Shown piece after piece: positions 14,787-22,358 of a DNA stretch of 22,369 bases. The notes under the pieces are model-generated. The model did not search any database, was not told the DNA's origin, and was given only the letters and a program-made list of their open reading frames with translations. Made by a program: the position numbers and the translations under genes. This stretch comes from Tissierellales bacterium (lineage in GTDB: Bacteria > Bacillota > Clostridia > Tissierellales > Tissierellaceae), in contig JASLBE010000042.1 in NCBI GenBank assembly GCA_030146705.1, positions 1 through 22,369 of the forward strand, given 5' to 3'. Each line of letters begins with the position of its first letter. The stretch's first letter is position 1.

Positions 14787-15797
14787 ATGAAAAAAATAAA
14801 GCTTTTTAGCTTAGGATTACTTACTATAGCTGGGATTTTCTTATTGACGGCTTGTGGACCTACTAGGGAGGAGGAAGACCTTTCAAAGGACAATATGGAA
14901 AACAGAGAAGTTGTTATAATTACAGATGTTCATGGAGAGGTGGAGGTTCCACTTAGGCCTAAAAAAGTAGTTGCCTTAGATAATAGGACTTTTGAAACCT
15001 TATGGGATTGGGGGATTGACTTAGTAGCAGTTCCAAAGGATGTTATGCCTGGAGATTCTCCTTATGTTAAGGATGAAAATGTATTAAATATTGGCAACCA
15101 CCGTGAACCAAACTTAGAAATCATAGCTGCTGTTGAACCAGACCTTGTGATAATTGGCCAAAGGTTTGGGTCCTATTACGAGGATATAAAAGAACTTGTT
15201 CCAAATACACCAGTTATTGACTTAAATTTTGACCTATCTAAAGATCCTAATAGGGCTGGAGAAAGTCTTGTGGAAGGGTTAAAAAATTCTAGCTTGGCCT
15301 TGGGGAAAATATTTGATAAAAATTCTGAGGCTGAAGAATTAGTTAAAAGGTTTGATGAGGCTATTGAAGGGGTTAGGTCAGCCTACAATGGGAAAGATAC
15401 TGTTATGAGCCTAGTTGTATCTGGTGGAGATATTGGTTTTTCAGCTCCTAAAACTGGTAGGGTATGGGGTCCTATGTACGAAATTTTTAATTGGCAACCA
15501 GCCCTAGAGGTAAAAAATACTTCTTCTGACCACCAAGGGGATGATATATCTGTTGAGGCCATAGCCCAAAGTAATCCAGATTGGATATTTGTTTTAGATA
15601 GGGATGCAGCTATATCCTCTAGTGATGACTTACTTCCTGCTAGGGATGTAATTGATAATTCTCCAGCCCTTAAAAATACTAAGGCTATTAGGAAGAAAAA
15701 CATAGTTTATGCACCAAATGATACCTATACAAATGAATCTATTCAAACATATTTAAAATTGTTTGAAGATATTAATAAGGCCTTGTCTAAAGAATAA
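14787..15797 (+). CDS. siderophore ABC transporter substrate-binding lipoprotein (FatB/YclQ-like)
   Basis: A 336-residue cluster A-II (type III) binding lipoprotein that captures ferric-siderophore outside the membrane and delivers it to the permeases encoded next. AGGAGG precedes ATG 14787. Signal peptide and lipobox LTAC (Cys about 23) lead into the family pattern: 'GEVEVPLRPKKVVALDNRTFETL' (shown as type; about 49-71), 'NLEIIAAVEPDLVIIGQR' (about 110-127), a long central helix, and 'AIAQSNPDWIFVLDRD' (about 256-271). Overall layout is closest to the catecholate/petrobactin binders FatB, CeuE and YclQ; the actual siderophore cannot be told from sequence. It is first in the operon and under the Fur-like box. 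Confidence 0.9.
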   Translation: MKKIKLFSLGLLTIAGIFLLTACGPTREEEDLSKDNMENREVVIITDVHGEVEVPLRPKKVVALDNRTFETLWDWGIDLVAVPKDVMPGDSPYVKDENVLNIGNHREPNLEIIAAVEPDLVIIGQRFGSYYEDIKELVPNTPVIDLNFDLSKDPNRAGESLVEGLKNSSLALGKIFDKNSEAEELVKRFDEAIEGVRSAYNGKDTVMSLVVSGGDIGFSAPKTGRVWGPMYEIFNWQPALEVKNTSSDHQGDDISVEAIAQSNPDWIFVLDRDAAISSSDDLLPARDVIDNSPALKNTKAIRKKNIVYAPNDTYTNESIQTYLKLFEDINKALSKE

Positions 15798-15808
15798 GGA
15801 GGGAAAAA

Positions 15809-16822
15809 GTGGTTAAAAATTCTAAAATAAAAGTTTCTAGATCTAAAACTATAGACCCCCAATATAAAGAAAAAAAGAAGGTCTTTACAGGCCCCTTTAT
15901 TTTGGGACTTATCTTACTTATGGCTTTAGGGATAGTTTCCTTATATACAGGGGCTTATGATATAAGGGGACAGGAGGATGGTCTTAGGATGCTTTTTGTA
16001 ACAAGATTTCCAAGAACCATCTCCCTAATGTTGACAGGGGCAGCTATGTCTATGGCTGGCTTGGTTATGCAACTTATAACCCAAAACCGTTTAGTTGAAT
16101 CTACAACAACTGGTACTATCCAATGGGCAGGGCTAGGTTTAACAGTTGTCTACTTATTGGTTCCAGCCCCTAGCCTAGTCCAAAGGATGACTGGTGCTAT
16201 TGTATTTTCTTTTGTTGGAACCATGATATTTTTTATATTCCTTAGGAGGATTCAACTAAGGTCCTCCCTAATAGTGCCCATAATTGGACTTATGCTAGGA
16301 GCAGTAACTTCAGCTGTATCAACCTTTATTGGGCTTAGTTTTAAGATGACTCAGAATATTGACAGCTGGTTTATTGGATCTTTTGCCTCTGTTCAAATTG
16401 GACGGTATGAGTATTTATGGTTAATTGTACTTGTAACTATTTTAATCTATATTTATGCTGATAGGTTAACTATTGCAGGACTAGGGCAAGATATAGCCAC
16501 TAGTTTAGGAGAAAACTATAATAGGATAATTTTATTAGGAACAGGTCTTATATCCTTTGCAGTTGGAATTGTTGCGGCTGTTATTGGCAACCTACCTTTT
16601 TTAGGCTTAATAGTTCCAAATATAGTTTCTATTTACAGGGGAGATGACTTAAGAGGGAACTTACCCTGGGTCTGCCTAGTTGGTATGGTAACTATAATCT
16701 TAGCTGACATTATATCTAGGAAGATAATAGAACCCTTTGAAGTTCCAGTATCTTTAATACTTGGAAGTTTTGGTGCCATAAGTTTTATTATTATTTTACT
16801 TAGGAGGAGGAAAAGCCTATGA
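15809..16822 (+). CDS. iron-siderophore ABC transporter permease 1 (FecCD family)
   Basis: A 337-residue FecCD-type permease, one of two forming the membrane channel. It starts with GTG 15809 after AGGAGGG. After a basic N-terminal tail of about 28 residues there are about nine to ten hydrophobic helices. Family marks are 'RFPRTISLMLTGAAMSMAG' (about 65-83), a feature of this family near the second helix, and 'GNLPFLGLIVPNIVSIYRGDD' region (about 256 on), the cytoplasmic coupling loop that contacts the ATPase. Its order and type match YclN/FatD/CeuB. It overlaps the next gene by four bases (ATGA), indicating tight coupling. Confidence 0.9.
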   Translation: MVKNSKIKVSRSKTIDPQYKEKKKVFTGPFILGLILLMALGIVSLYTGAYDIRGQEDGLRMLFVTRFPRTISLMLTGAAMSMAGLVMQLITQNRLVESTTTGTIQWAGLGLTVVYLLVPAPSLVQRMTGAIVFSFVGTMIFFIFLRRIQLRSSLIVPIIGLMLGAVTSAVSTFIGLSFKMTQNIDSWFIGSFASVQIGRYEYLWLIVLVTILIYIYADRLTIAGLGQDIATSLGENYNRIILLGTGLISFAVGIVAAVIGNLPFLGLIVPNIVSIYRGDDLRGNLPWVCLVGMVTIILADIISRKIIEPFEVPVSLILGSFGAISFIIILLRRRKSL

Positions 16823-17874
16823 GCGGTTTAGAATATGCTAACTTAAAGCTTAAGACTAAAAAAATCAAGGCAAAGAGGATAACAAGTGCCTTTCCTACTA
16901 GGAAAGACCAAATAAAATACTGGAGTTTTTTAAGCCTATTTATAGTCTTGGGACTAATATTTACTTATGGGTTATTAGTTTATAATAACCCAGTAGCCGT
17001 AAGTTCTCCATCTTTTAAATTTGTTGTAAAGAGAAGGATGGTTGCAGTTATATCTATGGCTATAGCAGCCAGTTCACAAAGCTTGGCAACAGTTGCCTTT
17101 CAAACAATTACAAATAATAGGGTAATAACCCCCTCACTTTTAGGTTTTGAGGCTCTTTATACTACAATTAATACGGGAACAATGTTTATTTTTGGGGCTA
17201 CAAGTTTTATAGGTTTTTCTGGACTTGGCTTTTTTGGCCTTCAAGTTGGGCTTATGGTTATTATGGGGGCAATCCTCTATGGATCTTTATTAATGGGTAA
17301 AGAGGGCGACTTGCAACTAACCCTCCTAATAGGAGTTATAATAGGGACTGGACTGCAATCATTCTCTTCCTTTATGCAAAAGCTTTTAGCCCCAGCGGAA
17401 TTTGATATTCTCCAGGCCAAGCTACTAGGCTCTGTAAATAATGCAGACCCTGAATTTTTCAAACTTGCGGTTCCATTGGTCCTAATTGGGGGACTTTTAT
17501 TAATTGGCTATTCTAAGAAACTGAATATCCTTTCTCTAGGAAAAGATATGAGTTCAAACTTAGGGCTTAATAATAGGCTGGGGGTAATTTTCACCCTAAT
17601 CTTAGTTACTGTTTTAATAGCAGTGTCAACAGCCCTAGTTGGGCCTATGACTTTTTTTGGTTTTTTAGTAGCAAGCCTAACTTATGAACTAACACCTAGC
17701 TATGACCATAAGTATATATTTCCTATGGCCTTGGCCGTAGGCTTTACAATCTTAACTGGAGCATATTTTTTGATGTACCATATATTTAATGCCCAAGGGG
17801 TAGTTTCAGTTATTATTGAAATGCTTGGAGGTATAACATTTTTACTTGTAATATTAAGGAAGGGGGCCCTATGA
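16819..17874 (+). CDS. iron-siderophore ABC transporter permease 2 (FecCD family)
   Basis: The 351-residue second FecCD permease, YclO/FatC/CeuC-like. A polar, lysine-rich N-terminal tail of about 30 residues precedes the first helix. The body has about nine to ten membrane helices, 'RRMVAVISMAIAASSQSLAT' near the second helix and 'GPMTFFGFLVASLTYELTP' (about 275-293), the coupling region corresponding to the family's 'GPIGFVGLIVPH' motif. Start and stop both overlap neighbours by four bases (ATGA), so it is translated together with the first permease and the ATPase. The two permeases are distinct rather than recent duplicates. Confidence 0.9.
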   Translation: MSGLEYANLKLKTKKIKAKRITSAFPTRKDQIKYWSFLSLFIVLGLIFTYGLLVYNNPVAVSSPSFKFVVKRRMVAVISMAIAASSQSLATVAFQTITNNRVITPSLLGFEALYTTINTGTMFIFGATSFIGFSGLGFFGLQVGLMVIMGAILYGSLLMGKEGDLQLTLLIGVIIGTGLQSFSSFMQKLLAPAEFDILQAKLLGSVNNADPEFFKLAVPLVLIGGLLLIGYSKKLNILSLGKDMSSNLGLNNRLGVIFTLILVTVLIAVSTALVGPMTFFGFLVASLTYELTPSYDHKYIFPMALAVGFTILTGAYFLMYHIFNAQGVVSVIIEMLGGITFLLVILRKGAL

Positions 17875-18623
17875 TAAAAATAGATAAGGTAAGAAAAAAA
17901 TATAGTGAGGAAGTTGAGATTGGACCCTTGGATTTGGAAATCCCTAAGGCAGGTTTAACTTCTTTAATAGGTCCCAATGGAGCTGGTAAGTCTACAATGC
18001 TTTTAATGGTTGGGAGACTTTTGGACCTAGATGAGGGACAAATAAGTGTAGCCAATATGGATGTTGCAAAAACAGACTCTAAGGATCTAGCAAAAATTTT
18101 AGCAATCTTAAGGCAGGAAAATCATTTTATAACCAGACTTACAGTTAGGCAGTTGGTCGGATTTGGAAGGTTTCCCTATACTAGGGGTAAATTAAACCAA
18201 GAAGATGAGGAGATTATTTCTAAGTATATAGACTTTTTGGGACTTAAGGACCTGGAGGGCAGGTATCTTGATGAACTTTCAGGAGGACAAAGGCAGAGGG
18301 CCTATGTGGCTATGGTTTTGGCCCAGGAGACAGACTATGTTTTACTTGATGAACCCTTAAACAACTTGGATGTTGCTAGGTCTGTTGAAATGATGGACCA
18401 CTTAAGGAGGGTGGCAGATGAATTTAAGAGGACCATAGTTGTGGTCCTTCATGATATAAATTTTGCTGCTAAATATTCAGACAGGGTTTGTGCTATGAAG
18501 GATGGAAAAATTGTAGCCTTTGGAAGGTCTAAAGATGTTATGGAAGAAGGACTCTTGTCTGAAATATTTGAAACCAAGATTGAGATAATCCAAGGTCCTT
18601 ATGGGCCGGTTGCCATATATTAA
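17871..18623 (+). CDS. iron-siderophore ABC transporter ATP-binding protein (FepC/YclP-like)
   Basis: The 250-residue cytoplasmic ATPase that powers uptake through the two permeases. Walker A 'GPNGAGKST' (34-42), the Q-loop at 'RQENH', signature 'LSGGQ' (136-140), Walker B 'YVLLDEP' (156-162) with a following D-loop 'NNLD', and the H-loop His in 'VVVLHDINFA' are all present, so the enzyme should be active. 'GFGRFPYTRG' (about 97-106) is typical of iron-chelate importers. It starts within the permease stop codon. Only a weak 5-bp hairpin with a T-run follows the stop, so termination of the operon is not clear. Confidence 0.93.
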   Translation: MIKIDKVRKKYSEEVEIGPLDLEIPKAGLTSLIGPNGAGKSTMLLMVGRLLDLDEGQISVANMDVAKTDSKDLAKILAILRQENHFITRLTVRQLVGFGRFPYTRGKLNQEDEEIISKYIDFLGLKDLEGRYLDELSGGQRQRAYVAMVLAQETDYVLLDEPLNNLDVARSVEMMDHLRRVADEFKRTIVVVLHDINFAAKYSDRVCAMKDGKIVAFGRSKDVMEEGLLSEIFETKIEIIQGPYGPVAIY

Positions 18624-18648
18624 GCCTGGCGTAAATTTTTTATACTAG

Positions 18649-18676
18649 TGGAAAAAATTATTTGATAGTGTATAAT
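18649..18676 (+). promoter_or_regulatory. candidate promoter of the YcxB-like gene
   Basis: A perfect TATAAT at 18671-18676 with a weak -35 (TGGAAA at 18649-18654, 16-bp spacer), about 50 bp before the coding start. Confidence 0.45.
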
Positions 18677-18725
18677 ATAAACAAGAAGTAACCTATAGGC
18701 AGGACTAAAACTAAGGGGGCAGTTC

Positions 18726-19232
18726 ATGACTTTTGAATATGAGTTAAGGGAAGAAGACTTTATAAAATTTAATATTTACTATGGTAAGTATGGTCAGTCT
18801 AGTAAGAAGAATGAATATATAATAAAATACCTACTACCAGTTTTAGGTTCCTTTGCTATATATTTTATTGGGACAGGCTTAATTGGAGGATACAAAAGTG
18901 TTTGGCTAATAATTGCCCTTCTTTACTTAATTATTTGGATACTTAGGTTCCCTAAGACCTATGAGAATATAATTAAAAAGACTGTAAAAGATATGATTAA
19001 GAATGATGATAGCTATGTTTATGGCAGGTATTTTTTAGATATTGTGGGAGATGAAGTAAAAATTACCAATGAAAAATCAGTTATGATTTATAAAAAAGAT
19101 GCTATAAAAGATATAGTTAGGTATGAGGACAATATCTATTTATTATTATCAAATATTATGGGAGAAATTATTTCTACTAGGGGGCATAGTGAGGAAGAAA
19201 TAGAAGGTATTTTATCAAAATTAAGAAGTTAA
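18726..19232 (+). CDS. YcxB-like membrane protein
   Basis: A 168-residue protein with the YcxB-like layout: a short N-terminal strand segment ('FEYELREEDFIKFNIYY'), two adjacent membrane helices at about 36-75 ('YLLPVLGSFAIYFIG' and 'VWLIIALLYLIIWIL'), then a cytoplasmic strand-rich domain with 'SVMIYKKDAIKDIVRYEDNI' at about 118-137. The function of this family is unknown. The usual 'IPK' ending of YcxB proteins is replaced by 'STRGHSEEEIEGIL', so the assignment is tentative. AAGGGGG at about 18713 precedes ATG 18726. It appears to be a single-gene unit. Confidence 0.6.
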   Translation: MTFEYELREEDFIKFNIYYGKYGQSSKKNEYIIKYLLPVLGSFAIYFIGTGLIGGYKSVWLIIALLYLIIWILRFPKTYENIIKKTVKDMIKNDDSYVYGRYFLDIVGDEVKITNEKSVMIYKKDAIKDIVRYEDNIYLLLSNIMGEIISTRGHSEEEIEGILSKLRS

Positions 19233-19240
19233 TCTACTAG

Positions 19241-19269
19241 TAGACTTTATTTTAAAAATTTGCTATAAT
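19241..19269 (+). promoter_or_regulatory. promoter of the ABC-F gene leader
   Basis: TAGACT (19241-19246), 17-bp spacer, TATAAT (19264-19269) with extended -10 TG at 19261-19262. It starts a leader of about 245 nt before the ABC-F gene. A CTACTAGTAG palindrome (19235-19244) overlaps the -35. Confidence 0.75.
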
Positions 19270-19275
19270 TACTAG

Positions 19276-19519
19276 CAATGAATATAGGAAGGGTGAAGTA
19301 TTAATAACAATGAGCAACTAATTCGCTTTATATAAGTAAAAGTATAAATATATTGGATTTAAATTAAGGGTCCTAATATATTTGTGTTTATTTTTAATGA
19401 GTGGATAGTTTGCTAAATAATCAAAGCTTTAACTGGGTTATTATTGTTTTAATTCCCCCTGTCATTATATAGTTTTATTTAAATTACTATCCTCTCTTTT
19501 AATAAAGGAGGATTTTTTT
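19276..19519 (+). promoter_or_regulatory. attenuator leader of the ABC-F gene
   Basis: Near its 5' end the leader has very short reading frames: MNIGRVKY at 19278-19304, and three codons from ATG 19310 behind a GGAAGGGTGA. A stable hairpin forms between 19346-19357 (AAATATATTGGA) and 19371-19383. AGTGGATAGT (19400-19409) can pair with ACTATCCTCT (19486-19495), the 5' arm of the terminator just before the gene, so the two structures exclude one another. This matches drug-responsive leaders of resistance ABC-F genes such as vmlR, where ribosome stalling allows readthrough. The stalling peptide cannot be settled from sequence. Confidence 0.65.
19489..19519 (+). terminator. attenuator terminator carrying the ABC-F ribosome binding site
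   Basis: ATCCTC (19489-19494), one bulged T, CTTT, loop TAAT, AAAG and GAGGAT (19508-19513) form a ten-pair stem followed by Ts to 19519, immediately before ATG 19520. The GGAGG ribosome site is in the 3' arm, so the hairpin would both end transcription and hide the translation start. Confidence 0.8.
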
Positions 19520-21175
19520 ATGTTAAAAATTGGGATAAAAAATTTAGAAAAATATTATGGAGATAGGCTGGTTTTAAAAATAGGTGAACTTAATGTATAC
19601 AAGGGTGATAGGCTTGGGATAGTTGGTAGGAATGGGGCCGGAAAAACTAGCTTACTAGAGATAATAGGTGGAAAGCTAGACTATGATAGGGGGGATATTT
19701 TTATAGCTAGGGAAGAAAGGGTCCACTATATATCACAGATGGGACCTCCATATGGGAGGGAAATTACTGGTAAGTCTGCTTCTATTTTTAATATAGATAG
19801 GACCTGGAAGGAAGAAATGAGTGGGGGAGAAAAAACTAAGTTTAAAATAGCGGAGGCTCTTGAAGCTAGGCCTAGTATAATACTTGCAGATGAGCCGACT
19901 AGTAACTTAGATATGGAAACTGTGGACCTAATAGTTGAAAAATTTAAGTCCTATGATGGAACTATTTTACTAGTATCCCATAATAGGGATTTTTTAGATA
20001 AGCTATGTAATAAAACCTTAGAGCTTGGAAAAGATGGTTGCAAGCTTTATAGGGGGAATTATAGTGACTACCTAGGTCTTAAGAAGAAGGAATTAGAAAG
20101 AAAAGAATTTGAATTTAGGGAGTATACTAAGGAAAAAAGCAGGCTAATGGGCTTAAAGCTAGACCTTAAGGAAAGGTCAAAGGCCATTAGGAGGACACCT
20201 AAGAGAATGGGAAATTCAGAGGCTAGGCTCCATAGGATGGGTGGCCAGGGAAACAAGAAAAAACTAGATAACTTTGCCAAGAGTATTGAAACAAGGATAG
20301 ACCAATTGGAAGTTAAAGAAAAACCAATAGAAGAAGAAGTTATAAGGATAAATATTTTAGAATCCAGTAGGATCCATAGTAAGATTTTAATAGAAGCCAA
20401 GGATATTACTAAATCATATGGGGAAAAACTGGTTTTAAAATCTGGAAGTTTCACCATATATAATGGGGAGAAGCTGGCTCTTTTAGGTGCCAATGGATCT
20501 GGAAAGACTAGTCTTATAAAGATGATTTTAGGAGAGGAAGCTGGGATTAAAAGGAGTAAAAATCTTAAAATAGGATATTTTAGCCAGGCTCTAGATATTT
20601 TAGATGGGACTAGGTCCATTATAGACAATGTTATGGAAACTAGTATATATGATGAAAATTTTTCTAGACTAATTTTGGCCAGACTCTTAATTAAGGGGGA
20701 AAAGGTTAAGGGAAAGGCTAGTATCTTAAGTGGTGGAGAAAGGGTAAAGCTATCCTTGGCTAAAATAATTTTAAGTGACATTAATTTTTTAATCTTAGAT
20801 GAGCCAACAAACTATTTGGACCTTCCTAGCCTAGAAGTAATAGAAGAACTTTTAATAAATTATGGGGGGAGTATTTTATTTGTTTCCCATGATAGGAGGT
20901 TTATTGAAAATATTGCAACTGGCTTACTAATACTTAAAGACAAGACTATAAAAAGTTTCAAGGGAGACTACAAGACTTATTTGGCTAGGAAAGATAATAA
21001 AAAACCAAGTAATAAGGACCTGTCTAATAAGTTAATGCTTTTAGAATTGGAACTAGGGGTTCTTGTTTCTAAGTTATCAATAGAAGAAGATAGTGGAAAA
21101 GTACAGGAGCTGGATAGGGAGTATGGGGAAAAACTTAGGGAAATTAACCTAGTAAAAAAAGCCTTAAATAAATAG
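19520..21175 (+). CDS. ABC-F ribosome-protection ATPase (Vga/Lsa/CplR-like)
   Basis: A 551-residue cytosolic protein with two ABC ATPase domains and no membrane helices. ABC-F proteins bind the ribosomal E site and, in resistance types, dislodge drugs from the peptidyl-transferase centre. Domain 1 has Walker A 'GRNGAGKT' (36-43), 'SGGE' (101-104) and Walker B ending 'LADEPTSNLD' (about 122-131). The interdomain linker (about 185-290) has 'TPKRMGNSEARLHRMGGQ' (226-243), a sequence shared by Vga, Lsa, VmlR and CplR resistance factors rather than housekeeping EttA or Uup. Domain 2 has 'GANGSGKT' (323-330), 'LSGGE' (403-407) and 'LDEPTNYLD' (426-434). A charged C-terminal extension follows 490. 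The resistance spectrum (typically pleuromutilin, lincosamide, streptogramin A) is inferred. Expression is probably set by the attenuator upstream. Confidence 0.88.
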   Translation: MLKIGIKNLEKYYGDRLVLKIGELNVYKGDRLGIVGRNGAGKTSLLEIIGGKLDYDRGDIFIAREERVHYISQMGPPYGREITGKSASIFNIDRTWKEEMSGGEKTKFKIAEALEARPSIILADEPTSNLDMETVDLIVEKFKSYDGTILLVSHNRDFLDKLCNKTLELGKDGCKLYRGNYSDYLGLKKKELERKEFEFREYTKEKSRLMGLKLDLKERSKAIRRTPKRMGNSEARLHRMGGQGNKKKLDNFAKSIETRIDQLEVKEKPIEEEVIRINILESSRIHSKILIEAKDITKSYGEKLVLKSGSFTIYNGEKLALLGANGSGKTSLIKMILGEEAGIKRSKNLKIGYFSQALDILDGTRSIIDNVMETSIYDENFSRLILARLLIKGEKVKGKASILSGGERVKLSLAKIILSDINFLILDEPTNYLDLPSLEVIEELLINYGGSILFVSHDRRFIENIATGLLILKDKTIKSFKGDYKTYLARKDNKKPSNKDLSNKLMLLELELGVLVSKLSIEEDSGKVQELDREYGEKLREINLVKKALNK

Positions 21176-21189
21176 ATTATAAATTTATT

Positions 21190-21219
21190 TTGAACTTTAA
21201 AAAGCCTATCTGTTATAAT
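21190..21219 (+). promoter_or_regulatory. promoter of the folT riboswitch transcript
   Basis: TTGAAC (21190-21195), 18-bp spacer, TATAAT (21214-21219) with extended -10 TG at 21211-21212. The start would fall about 25 bases before the riboswitch. Confidence 0.8.
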
Positions 21220-21248
21220 GGACTAGTAGGATAAAATATAATATTAAT

Positions 21249-21371
21249 AACAGGGTAGGTAGTATGCGTAAAGTGCTTAAAAATGGGACGTTGTTTTAAG
21301 ACGAAAGCTTTGGCTGCGACATATTACCGCGTTCACTGCAGTAAGTCTTCTTTCTTACATTGCAGACTGTT
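21249..21371 (+). ncRNA. tetrahydrofolate (THF) riboswitch
   Basis: The leader reproduces the THF aptamer. P1 pairs AACAG (21249-21253) with CTGTT (21367-21371). P2 pairs GGTAGTATG (21258-21266) with CATATTACC (21320-21328). The conserved 'GCGTAAAGTG' follows P2. P3 pairs CTTAAAA (21276-21282) with TTTTAAG (21294-21300) around 'ATGGGACGTTG', and 'ACGAAAGC' follows P3. 'CATTGCA' at the 3' end is also conserved. Between P2 and the 3' end an additional hairpin (CTGCAGTAAG 21336-21345 with 21354-21365) is inserted. The gene behind encodes a folate transporter component, as expected. No T-run is present, so control is probably at translation: the pyrimidine-rich 21348-21358 can pair with the ribosome site area 21369-21379. 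Confidence 0.85.
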
Positions 21372-21385
21372 AGAAAGGAGTTTTT

Positions 21386-21919
21386 ATGGAAAAAATTAAA
21401 AGGAAAAAATTATCAGTAAGGCAAATGGCATATATGTCTATGCTCTTGGCCTTGTCAATTGTTGTGAAGGGTGTTAAGCTAGGTAAGATAAATTTTGGTG
21501 GACTTCCAATAATTTTCTCAGGCTATGCCCTAGGACCAGGTTATGGATTTTTTGTTGGGGCTATGGTTGACCTATTGGGAGTTCTTTTAGGTGGAAGCCG
21601 TGGTATGCCCAATCCAGTATTTACTATAAGTTCAGGTTTAACAGCCTTAATACCAGTAATGGTTTCAGAGCTTTTAAGGGATGAATATCCTAATTACAAG
21701 CTTTGGAAAATACTTATAGGTGTAGTTGTTGGACAGATTATAACATCGGTTTTAATTGTTCCATTTTTTATGAATCTTTTATATACACCAGGGACCTTGT
21801 ATATTAGAATGGGAAAGGCCTTTGTAAGACAAATGACACAAGCGCCAGTTTATGCCTTGATTATAAAGTATTTATTAGATAGGACAACTAGGCTAATAAA
21901 CTATAGGGACTTAAAATAA
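21386..21919 (+). CDS. folT: folate ECF transporter S component
   Basis: A 177-residue integral membrane protein, the substrate-binding subunit of a group II energy-coupling-factor importer, which would pair with a shared EcfA/EcfA'/EcfT module encoded elsewhere. It has about six hydrophobic helices. 'KLSVRQMAYMSMLLALSIV' at the N-terminus carries the small-residue helix that docks with EcfT. 'INFGGLPIIFSGYALGPGYG' (about 35-54) and 'GAMVDLLGVLLGG' match the vitamin-transporter S family (FolT-like). AAGGAG at 21375 precedes ATG 21386. Specificity for folate rests mainly on the THF riboswitch in its leader and the FolT-like second helix. Confidence 0.85.
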   Translation: MEKIKRKKLSVRQMAYMSMLLALSIVVKGVKLGKINFGGLPIIFSGYALGPGYGFFVGAMVDLLGVLLGGSRGMPNPVFTISSGLTALIPVMVSELLRDEYPNYKLWKILIGVVVGQIITSVLIVPFFMNLLYTPGTLYIRMGKAFVRQMTQAPVYALIIKYLLDRTTRLINYRDLK

Positions 21920-21924
21920 AAAAT

Positions 21925-21953
21925 TTGACAAAATTTTTTTAAAGTGGTAGGCT
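21925..21953 (+). promoter_or_regulatory. candidate promoter of the M-box transcript
   Basis: A consensus TTGACA at 21925-21930 with a weak TAGGCT at 21948-21953 (17-bp spacer). The -35 lies in an A/T-only inverted repeat right after the folT stop that might also act as a weak terminator. Confidence 0.45.
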
Positions 21954-21973
21954 AGTTATGGATAAAAATTTAA

Positions 21974-22174
21974 TATTCGGTAGGTAAGGCTACTTAAAGG
22001 ATAAGGATTACTGCCGCGAAATGGTGGAGACACTATTAGCAGGTTTGAACAGTTAATGTCGATTCAAGGCATTAAATAATGTAATTTCATCGCCTTTTTG
22101 AGCTAAAGCTTGAACGAGATAAGTAAGAATACACACTCTGGGTATCTCGTTATGGGGATATTCAGAGTTTTTTT
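21974..22174 (+). ncRNA. M-box (ykoK) magnesium riboswitch with expression platform
   Basis: Conserved M-box blocks appear in order: GGTAGGTAAGGCTACT (21979-21994), TACTGCCGCGAAATGG, GGAGACAC, CAGGTTTGAACAG, GTCGATTCAAGGC, and GAGCTAAAGC near the 3' end. The expression platform is complete. AACGAGATA (22113-22121) can pair with TATCTCGTT (22143-22151) as antiterminator, or 22115-22121 can close aptamer helix P1 with TATTCG (21974-21979). In the second case the terminator at 22136-22174 forms. M-boxes are known to bind Mg2+ and switch off downstream genes when it is plentiful. Confidence 0.85.
22136..22174 (+). terminator. M-box-controlled intrinsic terminator
   Basis: CTCTGGGTATC (22136-22146) pairs with GATATTCAGAG (22157-22167), eleven pairs with two G-T wobbles, followed by seven Ts. 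It competes with the antiterminator pairing 22113-22121/22143-22151. Confidence 0.88.
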
Positions 22175-22189
22175 AATGGAGATGATATT

Positions 22190-22237
22190 ATGGATAGTCA
22201 GAAGGTCAAGACAAGTAAATATTTTTTCAAGTTATAA
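22190..22237 (+). CDS. 15-codon ORF directly behind the M-box terminator
   Basis: GGAGATGA at 22178-22185 is well spaced from ATG 22190. The frame encodes MDSQKVKTSKYFFKL and then a stop: a short basic peptide with an aromatic/hydrophobic end, possibly amphipathic. It is the only reading frame between the M-box terminator and the next terminator at 22273. It may be a real small protein expressed at low magnesium, a leader peptide, or the remnant of a lost transporter gene. No family is recognised. Confidence 0.4.
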   Translation: MDSQKVKTSKYFFKL

Positions 22238-22272
22238 TAAGGTTATTAAAAATTTATTGTTTCAATAATTTT

Positions 22273-22304
22273 CCACTAATAGCTTTTGTTATAGTGGTTT
22301 TTTT
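22273..22304 (+). terminator. rho-independent terminator after the M-box ORF
   Basis: CCACTA (22273-22278) pairs with TAGTGG (22292-22297) with a partly paired interior, followed by seven Ts. It would end the M-box transcript 36 bases after the short ORF. Confidence 0.72.
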
Positions 22305-22358
22305 GTGCGAAATTTTAGGAAAGTATAGTTAATAATATGAAATAAGGAGGTGCATTAA

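Noticed and set aside
15383..15703. Minus-strand frame inside the siderophore-binding protein gene
   Set aside because: Opposite-strand shadow of a clear coding region with no start signal.
18612..18643. Possible terminator after the siderophore ATPase
   Set aside because: The stem is only about five pairs with a G-T and overlaps the stop codon; too weak to call despite the T-run.
20068..20781. Long open frame on the minus strand inside the ABC-F gene
   Set aside because: It is a shadow of the confidently identified + strand gene: low-complexity Ser/Leu-rich translation and no ribosome site. The other minus-strand frames in the window are of the same kind.
21249..21371. T-box leader considered because of 'ACCGCG'
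   Set aside because: There is no AGGGTGG antiterminator block and no aminoacyl-tRNA or amino-acid gene behind it. The THF helices P1-P3 all pair and the gene is a folate-type S component.
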